A stretch of DNA of 64,000 bases, taken from NCBI GenBank assembly GCA_000827265.1, contig KN834751.1:1421123-1485122 (forward strand), read 5' to 3'. Below are positions 19,801-30,896 of this stretch, piece after piece. The DNA comes from Collybiopsis luxurians FD-317 M1 (Eukaryota; Basidiomycota; Agaricomycetes; Agaricales; Omphalotaceae). Below the pieces are notes generated by a model. That model had not been told where the DNA came from and searched no databases. It worked only from the letters and a program-made list of their open reading frames with translations. The position numbers and the translations under genes are program-made. How positions within the stretch are numbered: position 1 is the stretch's first letter; every line of letters begins with the position of its first letter.

Positions 19801-21633
19801 AAAGTTATCCACACTATATCCAGAAGGCACAGTCTTAGGATCAGATTTCAGCAAGCCTTTTGGAATACACTTTTAATTCCACATGAAATTGATAAGAAAA
19901 ATATTATAGCTGTATTACCAAAGATGAATACTACTGGGGAGAAAATGCTTGCTGTAAATCCTGATTGGCTTTGGGTTCGATGTTGGCACTATGCCCCTTC
20001 CAAAGATGTTCTCTACAGGCTGTTGAAAGAGCTGTTTGAATGTTGGAGGCCAGTTAAGTGCAGCAAAACTGGACAGCCATTATTTGATAAGGAAACCTGG
20101 AAGAAGGCTAAAGCTGTCCTTCATGATGTACAGCTAGGATGGCTTTCTGACCCTGATGATGTTCCATTGTATCAAGAAAAAGGGCATGATGGCTATGGAC
20201 TACAAAAATATCATTGCATTTGTGGGACAAACTCTGTTGAAGGGTCTTGTCATAATCCTATGCATAGCATGTTTAGCTATCTGGGTACAAGTGTGGAGTT
20301 TACCGATGCAGCAACAGCTGATTGGAGACATGTTCATAATACTGATGCTGGTTTCAGGCATAAGTTTCAAACTGAGTATAAAGGACACTATGACCCATGG
20401 CTTGATATTGCTATTGATGAGCTTGAGGAGGACCTTTTATGGGATTCATCCCCACCTGTGCAGATTAAAACTTCTGATATAAACCCATTAGCATTTGCTA
20501 TGACAGAGGAAAAGTTTGGAAGTCCTACTATACCTCCTGTGATTAGAATGCATTCTGGACTTCAGCCATATACTGGCCCACTTGAGAAGGCACTGTTCAA
20601 GCATACTCCAGTAGAAATCCTAGCAATGGTCCATCTATCTGGAAAAAGAAAAGATACATATACCTACTTAGCACAAGCACAAAATACTAGGTTTGCAGTT
20701 ATGCCCTTACATACAGAGGAAGAAATGAAACTGTTTCATAAGGCAGTGTCTGTAGGAGGTGAATGGTGTCCAACAAATAAGTCAGCTCCAAAATTTGATG
20801 AAATGATTACTTGGTGGTCAGAGAAAGCATTGGGAACACAAAATAGGATTTTCTATAAGCTGAGAGAGCATCTTGAGTCAGCTTGGGCTGTATGGAAAAG
20901 CCACCAGGATACACACAGTTCATTGATTCCCAGTGTAGAGCAAAGACATCCCAATGAAAGAAGAGTGCACTCCCTGGACTATGTATCCAAAGTACTACCT
21001 GCTGCAGGAGCTGGATGGCAGCCTACAGCACTCACCTTGAGTATCAAAGGACCACTCTCTGAGTCAGAGTCCAGAGCTACTCTGAATGAACAAACAGCAT
21101 CTTTTGCAGAGGAGTTTAGAATGGCTGTAGACTCTGACAAAGAGATTCCAGCTCTTCAATCACAGGACAGCTCAAACACTGCTCATAATCAAGTGTCTCA
21201 AAATCTTGGCCTGCAGCAAACATATCCACTTCAAGATACAGACATGATTGTTGATTCACCCATGGAAGAGATCACTCCTCAGCAGCAACATTCATATTTG
21301 AGTCCAACATATCAGATGTTGAATTTGCTTCCTCATAATGGTTTTGATACAAGAGTTGGATCTCAACATGTCACAATGGTGCAAGTCCCAAAGTTTATTG
21401 GCAGTGGCATTAATTATACTACATTACAAGCAAATACTTCAGCTGTTCCCAGTAGTTCTACCCCTTACCCAGCCACTCCATCACCTCTTGCAGATTCATT
21501 TACCCTGAAGCAATGGACAGGCAGTAGCAGAGGTCCCCGAAAATGTAGGATTTGTGGAAGCATTGGATGTCCTGGATCACAAAATCAAGTAAAATGCCCA
21601 TATTACAGTAAGTCTTCACTTTTGCATCACTGA
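16861..21633 (+). pseudogene. transposase-like protein fused to a DEDDy 3'-5' exonuclease
   Basis: ATG 16861 opens an AT-hook-like N-terminus (GRPVGSQNKPGHHAGG). Short exons follow (16861-16978, 17035-17115, 17190 on; later junctions unclear), then one frame from about 17292 to 21633. Parts in order: a Cys-rich segment (CTDESCARY, CIYCKGC, 17734-17874); an RNase H-like transposase region (WDHSFKVPKF, ALFTIVNELEQ, GYTDVPAVDMA, 18307-18540); a WRN-like exonuclease with DME (18739-18747), N...D (18910-18927) and Y...D (19153-19167); then CICGTNSVEG and YKGHYDPWLD; and a C-terminal Cys motif (CRICGSIGC..). I recall the first part as DUF6729-type proteins of mushrooms. TGA codons at 16960, 17211 and 19363 each sit where Arg fits, and 19363 splits the main frame in two (662 and 734 codons). 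A final intron at 21608-21661 may change the C-terminus. Probably a dead transposon gene. Confidence 0.75.
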
Positions 21634-21661
21634 CACCTGCACTGAATACTTTTAAATGCAG

Positions 21662-22088
21662 CATTGCGCTGCACTGGCCCCTAGATATGTAATGCACATA
21701 TAAATAAAATATGTATTTGTCCGAGAATTTGTAAATAAGAATCATTCCTTGGGAAACAATATCACAAGTACAATGAAGTGAAGCTTAATGCCCATAGGTG
21801 GGATTGATCTATGGTGCAAGTCAAATTATAAAAAATATACTGGACATTCACACAATTGACCATTATACCAAATGAACACGAAATAATGTGCACTACAAAC
21901 CTAATATGGTTCTAATTTTTGAATTTCTCAGCCCAATTCCAGGTATGACACCAAAGCTGCATTTCATTCCATTCCATTCCATGCACTTGTAACCACACAT
22001 GCACAGTGTTTCAGTCCTTCTTTCTACTTTCTTGCATTCATTCATTCCACATTCAAGTGATATAATACACTTTGATGTGTATCCAACA
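21662..22088. other. spacer after the transposase-exonuclease gene
   Basis: AT-rich, no frame of note. It probably contains the 3' end of the preceding element. A CATTCCATTCCATT run sits near 21964-21980. Confidence 0.4.
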
Positions 22089-22910
22089 ATGGCAACATGT
22101 GGGCAACTTCAAGCAAGTGGAGATAAACCCAACCCACTGGATGCTTCACAAAGAGGAAGACTGCCAAAAGAAGAGGCTGTGTGACAAAAAGCAGAGAAGG
22201 AACAAGTGAATCAATCAGCTAAGGGTATGTATATTCTTTATTTTCGAAGTGTCAAATTTATTCCTGATGGTATGTAATTAACTAGATTCTGCTGTAGGAG
22301 TCAATCTTGGAAGTGAAGCAGACAATGAGGATGATTTTTATGGGCATGACTTGGAGCTCACAGAGGGTCAACTGCATGAGCTCAATTTGATCGAGGCCTC
22401 CCTTTGTAGGTATCTTTTTATTTTACTTTTCAACTCTTTCTCACTGATATCAAGCAAATGTAAATATTCAAGTGCATGTATTGACTATGTCAGATAAGAG
22501 TGGTGAGTCTGTAACATCTAGCAGTGTTCCTGGTATGAATTCAGTTCTATACATGTCTACTGCACAAGACTGATTGGGCATACAGCGAATACCAATAATG
22601 TGCATAATGATGATCCTTTGCAGTCCTGTACCTCAATTACACCTCAGCACAATGGTCCTGGAGCTCCAACTGTTGATAATAACAATCCTTTGAATCCCTT
22701 ACATGTCCATTCCCAATACTGTATGTATTTGGTTTGAGATATTCCTGCCTATTCATACTGACTATTTTCTGTGTCAGAGCCATTTTTCATTCACAAGGAA
22801 CTCAAAGATATTGATGAGAGTGATGACTCTGATGGACTTACATCAGAGAATAACAAGAATGAGTGGAATCCTCAGCAGCAGTTCAACTCAACTTGAACAG
22901 GTAAGCTGAG
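22089..22910 (+). pseudogene. 5' fragment of another transposon-type gene
   Basis: ATG 22089 starts a basic, AT-hook-like N-terminus (SGDKPNPLDASQRGRLPKEE). A TGA at 22182 follows where Arg fits, and the frame continues QKAEKEQVNQSAK up to a GT donor near 22224. Later exons appear acidic (GSEADNEDDFYGHDLELTEG; KELKDIDESDDSDG). The style resembles the opening of large mushroom transposon proteins, but no catalytic domain follows before the minus-strand Plavaka unit begins. Exon limits are uncertain. Confidence 0.4.
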
Positions 22911-23165
22911 AAATTTCAAGTGATAAAACCAAAAGATAACACTATATCTTGAGGAGGCTGTTGGTTTTTAAGGCCTAAAATGATGCCCATGCATGTATAC
23001 AAATATTTGCCAGGATTGATTATATCACCCTTGATTCATGGGAAAACCAGTAACAATCTTGCTTGTCCTTACTTCATGGATACCAATCAAATCAATGTTC
23101 AACCAATGTTGTGGTTCAATCCACCCAATCCCATCTTTTCAGTACTACACTGATGCTCAATTGAG

Positions 23166-25290
23166 CTACAGAGATTGTACAGACTCAGCCATGTTGTTGG
23201 TTTTGCTTTCCTCCTCAGCAACATCATTGTCCCCATCATTAAATGCCTTTTCACCTTCCGCTGCTTTGTCTTCTGCCTTCTCGCCTGCAGATCCACCTGC
23301 TTGTTTTGATTGCAATGCAAAAGAGTTCAAAGCTTCATAATTATAAGTTTGAGGAGGTACAACTTTGGGGCCTGCCATCCTGGAGAGGAAAATCTGTCAA
23401 TACACAAGAGCAGAGAACAATAAGAGCACTCACATCATTTGCTCATATAGCTCAGTTTGCAAAAGCTCAATGTATGCAGGAGCTTTCACCTGGATAGTGG
23501 TCAACAAAGTCATCACGGCGTGGTAGCTGCAGATGAATAAGATGAATATGAATGAACTTAAGCAGACTCAGAGTGACTCACTGGCTGGCGAGATTGGTAT
23601 TCAAGAATTCATTTTCAACCTTGTATCTGGGAGCATATTCTTGTAAAGTGTGCCCAATCTGTGTGAATGACATCAGAAGATAATCATAGGAATTGAGGTA
23701 GAGACATCCCCAAAACAGTGCACATGGCAATAAAAGAAATTGGGATCTGTTGCTCTGATCAGAGTCAAGAAAGAAGTTTGTCTTGCTTAGGCTTGCTTTC
23801 AATTAGATATCCTTGTAACAAGATGGGTAACAATGGAGTTCGGAATGGCAAGTGGTTGTTTATGGTTCAGTTCTGGTATACAAGTGTGAATAAGTGATCC
23901 CCAGAAGACATAATGACATACAACTAAATTGAGGTCTCCATGGTGATATTTATGATTGCAAGATGGCCAATTAATGGCTGAGATCTTAAGAAAAAAATTA
24001 GCTTAGGGAGACAGATGTTGCAAGTTGAGACAACAATTTCATTCTGAGAAAGAGAGCCCAGAATTCCGAAAAATTGGCCAGTCCTAATACAGGCTTCCTT
24101 CCCAATATCAAGACAAATTGCACAAACACCATATGGCATCTGAAGTGCAATGAGTCAAACTACAATCTAAAGGAAGTGGATTCAGGTAACTTACAAAGTG
24201 AAGAAGCTGATCTGTGCAATCAGGATTGTCCTTCATTTCATCCAAGATTTGCAAAAACTCGTCAACCCTTCCCTCATTTTTGAGATGCTCAATTTCACTG
24301 TTGAGGAATGGTAAATAAGAGATAGTCTCTTCAGGGCACATATTTTCAATACAAGCTGCCACTCAGGCACAATGCTTAGCAAAAATAGCTAGTTTCAGAT
24401 TTTCAAAATCAGTCAGTAGTACTTTGTTGCTGCTGGATGACTTGATGTTCTTCCCCTTACACTTTCCATCTGTCAAGATGTCTTCCACCATGACCTTGTA
24501 AAGTGAGATGGAGAACATTCAGAGATACATTTGGAAGGTTAGAAGTACATACATTGTCTTCATGCATACCCTCTTTACTGTTTGCAACTTCTTCAAATAC
24601 CTCTTCCTGCTTTTCATTCTCTTCCATTCCTGAAAAAATTAGATTTTGATGCAACATTTGAACAGCAAGGCTCACCCCAGTCAGGAAGGATATCCCAAAG
24701 AAACTCATTCTCATCAGCATTCAGCTGAGCACTATGCTCTTTACCTAAAAGAGCTTAGATAGAAAACTCGAGAATTTGCACCCACTTACCTTCAAGAAAA
24801 ATGCCATCCGGATCTGTAACAAGACTTAGTACAGACAAATCTTGAGGAGAAATTGGAGAGGCGTACTTTGCAGATTGACATTCTCAGAGTCTACACCAAC
24901 CTTATGCCCTAGAGGGGGACCAGAGCCTATCAGTGTGTTGACATAGGCAGTTGCAGGAATACCACTATGACCATTGCAGTGCCCTGAGAGAGTCTTCAAG
25001 GTGCCAAATGACTGGACCATTTCTTGGCATTTACAAGTTGAGCGTTGTTGACCACCATTAGCATTGGCCATGAAGGAGCTCAAATAAGCTTCAGCATTAA
25101 TCCTGGGTTTTTTAGAAGAAGGACAAGGTTGATCCAAGGCACACTTCATGCTAAAGAATGAGTTAGGAGCAGTCGGGATGAACAAAGAGTTAAACAGAGC
25201 AGGAATTTGCAACTCAGGATGTGATGAATCACTATTTATGTGATCGGAGGACTCATAATATGACTCATTACATGACTTGTTATGCAACAT
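23166..25290 (-). pseudogene. Plavaka-1 partner gene (unknown function)
   Basis: A multi-exon minus-strand gene directly downstream of the Plavaka-1 transposase. Matching pieces occur in the same order in the partner gene of Plavaka-2 (35829-37985). These are an FLNSEIEHLKNEGRVDEFLQ segment (about 24220-24300), a GVCAICLDIGKEACIRTGQF segment (about 24050-24130) and the closing AGPKVVPPQTYNYEALNSFA (about 23310-23370). The N-terminal exon (25290-24830) includes KKPRINAEAYLSSFM and several Cys/His residues (CKCQ, GHCNGH) but has no match in copy 2. No known domain recognised. Helical, acidic stretches suggest a protein-binding role. Several frames are interrupted, so it is probably decayed. Confidence 0.5.
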
Positions 25291-25339
25291 TATGACTTGA
25301 GTTCCAATGGCGCCACATGGTTCTAGTATATTGTCTGAT

Positions 25340-28300
25340 AGCTATACTTGCTCTGCAAATTGTTAATGAAGAATGAATCACATTTATTGAGGATATTATG
25401 TGTATTCCAAGCTTTGTCTCAGGCAGTTTTACTGGGTGTAAGCATGCAGGTTTGTCAAATATCTGTCAGAGGAATGATAGAGCCTTGGGGAAGGCCTTTC
25501 AAATCTCTTGCTGGTTCAATACGGTACATGCCTATGTCACTTTGCGGAGAGGCCTTGAAATGTGTATACCAAGTTACATATGCAATTGGGTCTTTCGGCC
25601 ATTCCAAAGGGGCAGGTCCCATGAATCCATCATAATCCACAATTTGCAGAAGACAGAAAATAATGCAAATTCTACCCACTCTGCATCCTGTCCCATACCC
25701 ATCAGCATGAGACATACAACCAACAGTGAAATTGAGTACTTACCTTCAACAGCAGTGGATTCTGCTTTATCCATGTCCAGTACAATCACTGTGTCAAATC
25801 AGGGAGTGAGATCCTTTTTGGAGATAGGGGATGCCTTGACCATCTCTTGTACTGCATCTGATTCATTGTCAAACATATTGAAAGGGAAAATTTTGCATTG
25901 ATGCCATATATCTAAGGTAGTGAAGGGAAGAGTACCCTGGAGTGCCTGGAACTTAGGAGCTTGTTGGTGAGGAGGAAGTAGGGAATTTAAGTAGAGTTTT
26001 AACTCCAGTATAAAACCAGGAGCTAGATGGGTGGTTAGGATCTGAACTAGACTCTTCTTTGGCTCTGAAGGAGATTTTGTCCATGATATCTGAACTCTTG
26101 ACAGAGAAACTTCACCACTTCTCCCAATCTTCCATTGATGATCAACAATGACCTCCTGCTCCTTTGTTTCCTCTGCAAACTCTGACTCCCTAGATGAAAG
26201 CCAAGATCTGTAAAAGTCATAGGAAGCAATCTTTTCCTGCTGAGAAAGCCACTTTACCATTTGCAGAAAATGATCTCGCTTATTGCTCACACTCCAACCT
26301 TCTTTGGTGAAGTCAATATGCAAATACTTGAATGGCTCCATGTTGTAGTTATCAGTGGTACCAAGTAATCAAATGGAATCAATGTAATGAGTGAATGAGT
26401 GAAATTTTGGAATATTGAAATCCTCCCTTGGTCCAGCCTCAATGAAATATGACTGGTATCTGTGCCAAGTGTCCAACTCCTCCTGCATGTAGCTAAGAGT
26501 GGCTTCATCATGGGATGGATATTGAGTGAGCTGAATGAAATGGAGTATGCTCTGACAGGCTACAATACCCCTGGAGTCCATATTGCCAATCAAACACAGG
26601 AGTAGAACTCGAGCAATATGCTTTCACTCTACTCCTGAGACTTGAGTGAGAGCAGATATTCTGTTGCTCAAATGGTGTACACCAAATGCAGGGGGGAGTA
26701 ACTGAATCCTGTTATCGAGTTCCTGTTCACCTACTACTTCCTGCACCCACCAGATAAGGTGTTTCAGTACCCCCTGGTACAATTGATGAAGGACATCTGG
26801 AGCTATGCAGCGGTGAATATCCATAAGGGGAAATCCCACCCAGAAAGGTTCATAGTCCCCACCAGCAACATTGTCCTCCATGCACAAGGCATGGATGCTT
26901 GTATTCTTAGAATGGAGGGAATGCACTTCCTGTATGACCCTAAATGTCCAGTTCTGTCTCCGAGGCTCACCCTTAGTTGGAAGCTCAAGCTCACTAGCTT
27001 TTCAATGACATTTTGGACATGTCCCATACTTGGTACAAGTAACGAGACATTGCTCAGGATAATCTGTAACATAGGCAGCAAGGATTGGATAAACTCTCCT
27101 CACAGCACCATCACCTCCTACCATCTCCACACCATTGCCTTCAGGATTACTGGCTGCTTTGAGAGACTGCAAAACAGTAGCCATAGATCTGTGAAAAATT
27201 TAGTAGTTACAAAGTCAAAGCTCAGTTTTCAACAGGCCTTCTTTGGAGGGTTTGTCCACGGGAAGGTAAGCAATCAGGATACAGGCCCTGGTGCCAGGTT
27301 TGCATCTGAGAGACTTTGGAATATTGCTGAGGGTAAGATAAACAGGATAAGCTGCCTTGTTACCTGAGAATTGGGTGAGTTGGGTCTTGTCTGATGCAAT
27401 AATCACTGGGGCTACTGTTCCTCCTTCCAGAATGGCTTGCTTTAGGAAAGTTTTAGTGGAGAAGAGGAAAAGAATAATTTTTTGAAACATACTTGAGCAG
27501 CATTCCAGAGCCCACCCATCCACATCTCTGAATAGATCCATTCTTCTTCAGTCTGTTTTGTTCCCTGAAATAGCTTGGCCAGTTCATGTACAAGATTGTT
27601 AGCAAATGCAGGATCCCCCCAAAGGCCTTTAATTGCCTCCATGGGATTGCAATGATGAATGGTGAAGTATTCATCAGATTGATCCTTAAAAGAGATACAT
27701 TTTGTATACCATTGGCACCATCACTCCGGTATTGTGTTCACCTTCTGAAACATAGACTGTGCATTCAAAAATGATATTCCCAAGTGTTCCTTCACCTGAG
27801 ATCACCATGCTCATCAGCGTTATTGAGATATACTGTGAAAAAAAAAAACCTACCTCTTGAATTTGTAGCAGACAAGTAAATGACTTTTGAGATATTTTTT
27901 CCTGTACCACCCACTGCACAATTTCCCACTCTAGTTGGCTTGTGAATGGTTCGTATTCTGCATTGGTGTCATGTCCTTCAGCCAAGAGTGATTCCCAGTG
28001 TGAATAAACTGTTGGTTCTTGCCTGTAGATGCGCCTGGCAGTTGGGTGCCATTTATGAGTTCTCTCTTGTGTATCATTGTTGACAAGGGTATGGCGTGTT
28101 TGATGGTACGCTGAGGTAGATGGACCTGAGCCAGCCTCCCCCTCCTTGACATCTTTGAGGTCAGGATTGGGTAAAAAATTGTAAATCTCCTCAACATCTT
28201 CTAGACTGACAATGTCTATCAAAGCCTGTGTAGCAGCATCCAGAGATTCTGAAAACAAAGCTTCATTTTCCTTATCTTCACATTCTTTGACTAGCTCCTC

Positions 28301-28630
28301 AGGATGACTAACAATGCTTGCATTGTCATTGGCAATTGAATCAGGATTGTCCTCCTGATCAATCACCATGTTCCTAGATGAGGGCAAGTTGTCAAAGTCC
28401 ATGTTGTTCATTTAAACAGAGGGTGCTTCCAGAACCGATGAAAATAGAGGGGAAGCAGTGGTGGCTGTGGATATGGCTGCCTCCACTGTGTCAGAGAACT
28501 GCTGTACAACTCTTTGTTCCTGTTCAAGATAATATTGATGATAACGATCATCCTTTTTTAGGTGGATATGAGCAGCCCAGTCTTGGAGCCTCTTGAAGAT
28601 TTGTTCACAGACAAAGCACTTGTACAACAT
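25340..28630 (-). pseudogene. Plavaka-1 transposase (CACTA-like)
   Basis: Read on the minus strand it opens with a C2H2-like finger (CFVCEQIF..., 28630-28540). An acidic linker leads to the hallmark YEPFTSQLEWEIVQWV. The catalytic region follows: GGTVAPVIIASDKTQLTQFS, NIPKSLRCKPGTRAC, MVGGDGAVRRVYPILAAYV, CPKCH, FWVGFPLMDIHRCIAPDVLH and HIDFTKEGWSVSNKRDHF. The end is SIIPLTDI plus later exons. The order and motifs match mushroom Plavaka elements. At least five stops interrupt it, among them TAA at 28412 and a TGA near 27721 where Plavaka-2 has Arg. Where Plavaka-2 has ECLHIDF, this copy has KYLHIDF, so the last acidic residue may also be lost. Introns such as 27788-27854 are recognisable. No CACTA-type termini were identified. 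Confidence 0.8.
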
Positions 28631-28730
28631 GAGGAGACACAGTAGGTGGATGACAGCAGGGCCAGATTATATAGCAGAGGTGCCGCAGGAGTGGACAAGA
28701 TGTGAACACATGAATGGAAAGGGGGCCAAT

Positions 28731-28766
28731 AGATGGATAGATAGATAGATAAATAGATGGATAACT
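28731..28766. repeat. GATA microsatellite
   Basis: Short run of GATAGATAGATAG and related GATG/AATA units, just upstream of Plavaka-1. It explains a serine/isoleucine-rich chance frame on the minus strand. Confidence 0.7.
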
Positions 28767-28869
28767 GATACTGTCAATGGACGCATGGGTGTGTTGGTGG
28801 ATTGATTGTGTCAGAGAGATCAGTGATTCTTCATTGAGGATACATGGCTGGTAAAATGGGAACAACTGT

Positions 28870-29465
28870 GAGCAAGAGTCATTGACTACTAGAGCTGTAA
28901 GGAATATTTATCTTCTTATGAATTATGGCCCCAATGGAGAACCATGGAATGAGACATAGCAGTTGAACTGCCTTTACATCGGCTCCCAGAAACCATCTTT
29001 TTTACAAAAGGAGGGCTGTAGATCCTGGCCTTTTTCACATTCAGGAGGAGAGCACTCCATGGAGTCAGACAGATGAGGTCTCAGCTATCAACAATGTTGA
29101 ACTCACATCCAGTAAGGGTCTATGATCAAAAGAAGAAGAGTGGCAAGAGTTCAACTCCATCAAGCTGCCTGCTTGATATAAGGTGCCCTTGTCAGTCAGA
29201 AGAGCTGGAGATGCTTTACACAGTTGAGACAAGCTAGTAATTCTGATGTTCATAGAAAAGAAAGACCAGGGAGATAGAATTGGCACAGTGAGCACTCCAA
29301 CACTGTGAAAACAGCGAATACAGGTCAAGGTGTATGCTGCATTGCAATGAGCTACCTGCTCAGTAGAAAGATGCTTTGTCATCAAAAGGAGAGCTTGGGT
29401 ATGGTCCAAAGGATGGGGAAGAATCCTCGCTGAACAGGTGGTAATGAAAATAGAAAGTTTGGTCC
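28870..29465. other. spacer upstream of Plavaka-1
   Basis: A minus-strand frame at 29065-29409 (114 codons, hydrophobic and Cys-containing) is open but matches nothing I know. Treated as chance or debris. Confidence 0.35.
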
Positions 29466-29469
29466 AGCT

Positions 29470-30215
29470 ACAGTTCTGATCCCTGGAGCTATCTGCTCAA
29501 TGCAGAGAGGTATTGCCATCAAGGTGGTACTGGAAATGAAAGGCTCAGGACTGTGATAGCTCCAATCCCTAGAGCTATCTGCTCAATGGAGAGAGGTATC
29601 ACTGTCAAGGTGGCACTGGAAATGAAAGGTCTAGGACAGTGACAGCTCCAATCCTGAGAGCTATCTGCTCAGTGGAGAGAGGTATTGCCATCAAGGTGGT
29701 ACTGGAAATGAAAGGCTTGGGACAGCAATAGCTCTGATCCCTGGAGCTATCTGCTCAATGGAGAGAGGTATTGCCATCAAGGTGGAACTGGAAATGAAAG
29801 GCTTGGGACTACAATAGCTCTGGTCCCTGGAGCTATCTGCTCAATGGAAAGAGGTATTGCTGTCAAGATGGTACTGGAAATGAAAGGTTTAGAACAGCAA
29901 CAGCTCTGATCCTGAGAGCTACCCACTCAATGGAGAGAGGTATCATTGTCAAGATAGTAGGGAGATAAAAGGCTTGGGACAGCAATAGCTCTGATCTCTG
30001 GATCTATCTGCTCAATGGAAAGAGGTATCACCATCAAGATGGTACTGGAAATGAAAGGTTTAGGACAGTGACAGCTCTGATCCTGAGAGCTATCTGCTCA
30101 ATGGAGAGAGGTATCGTTGTCAAGATAGTAGGGAGATGAAAGGCTTGGGACAGCAATAGCTCCAATCCCTAGAGCTATCTGCTCAATGAAGAGAGGTATT
30201 GCTGTCAGGAAATTT
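29470..30215. repeat. minisatellite, about 9 copies of an 86-bp unit
   Basis: The landmark GAGG followed by TAT recurs at about 29507, 29593, 29679, 29765, 29851, 29937, 30022, 30108 and 30193, a period of 86 (twice 85). Each unit contains AGCTATCTGCTCAATGG and CTGGAAATGAAAGG-like blocks. Copies 6 and 8 share AAGATAGTAGGGAGAT, a hint of a two-unit higher-order repeat. The period is not a multiple of three, so a coding repeat is unlikely. Confidence 0.9.
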
Positions 30216-30896
30216 GCAGCTCTGTGGGTGGATACCAGGTCCTCCATGTGTTCATCATGATCCCTATATAATAAGGTCATAAGAAATAGCTTAAAAGGAG
30301 AGATACAGCTGCAAAAACTTACAGTTGGTCAAATCCTTGAGGCAAGCCAGGGAGATCTTCTGCTGAGCAAAGCTCAGTAGATGATGGGAAGGTGGGAGAG
30401 CAAGAAGTCCATTAGGCGCTGGTCAGATTTCTCAAGTGCTCTACAGCCACAATAGTTACATCAACTTCAAGCCTCAGATAGAGGCATATTGAAATATACT
30501 GGATACTGGGGAAGGAAAGGGAAACAAAAAAAGATGCCCAGACTCCAATGAGAATCAGAGAAGTCTAGTATTCACAAGGTAAATTCAAGGCTCAATTCAA
30601 ATACAAATTATTTAACATTTGTAGTACTAAACAATAGCAAAGAATTTGCCATTATCTGTAGGCATTACAAATCCTTCCAGGTTCTACAATTGCCTTGACA
30701 CCCTCCATCATATTGCTTAAAGTTGACCACATTGAATGGACACCTAAGAAAATAGTGCACAGAAATTGTTTACTACTATTACATACATGTGCACATAAAC
30801 ACATTTGTTGGTAAAACAAGGTCCATACAGAATAGCCATACATCAGTAATCAAGCACTGCAAGTGAATTCTGTAGCTTGAGTGCTAAGATTGTTTC
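30216..30896. other. spacer between minisatellite and deaminase gene
   Basis: No supported gene. A 63-codon minus-strand frame at 30652-30843 is Cys-rich but unrecognised. Confidence 0.35.

Noticed and set aside
28605..28865. 86-codon minus-strand frame rich in Ser, Ile and Tyr
   Set aside because: It is produced by the GATA microsatellite at 28731-28766.
29470..30215. CRISPR-like array
   Set aside because: Units are tandem without unique spacers, and the host is a fungus.
30098..30280. Repeat-encoded peptide on the minus strand of the minisatellite
   Set aside because: The 86-base period is not a multiple of three, so the frame cannot be maintained across units.
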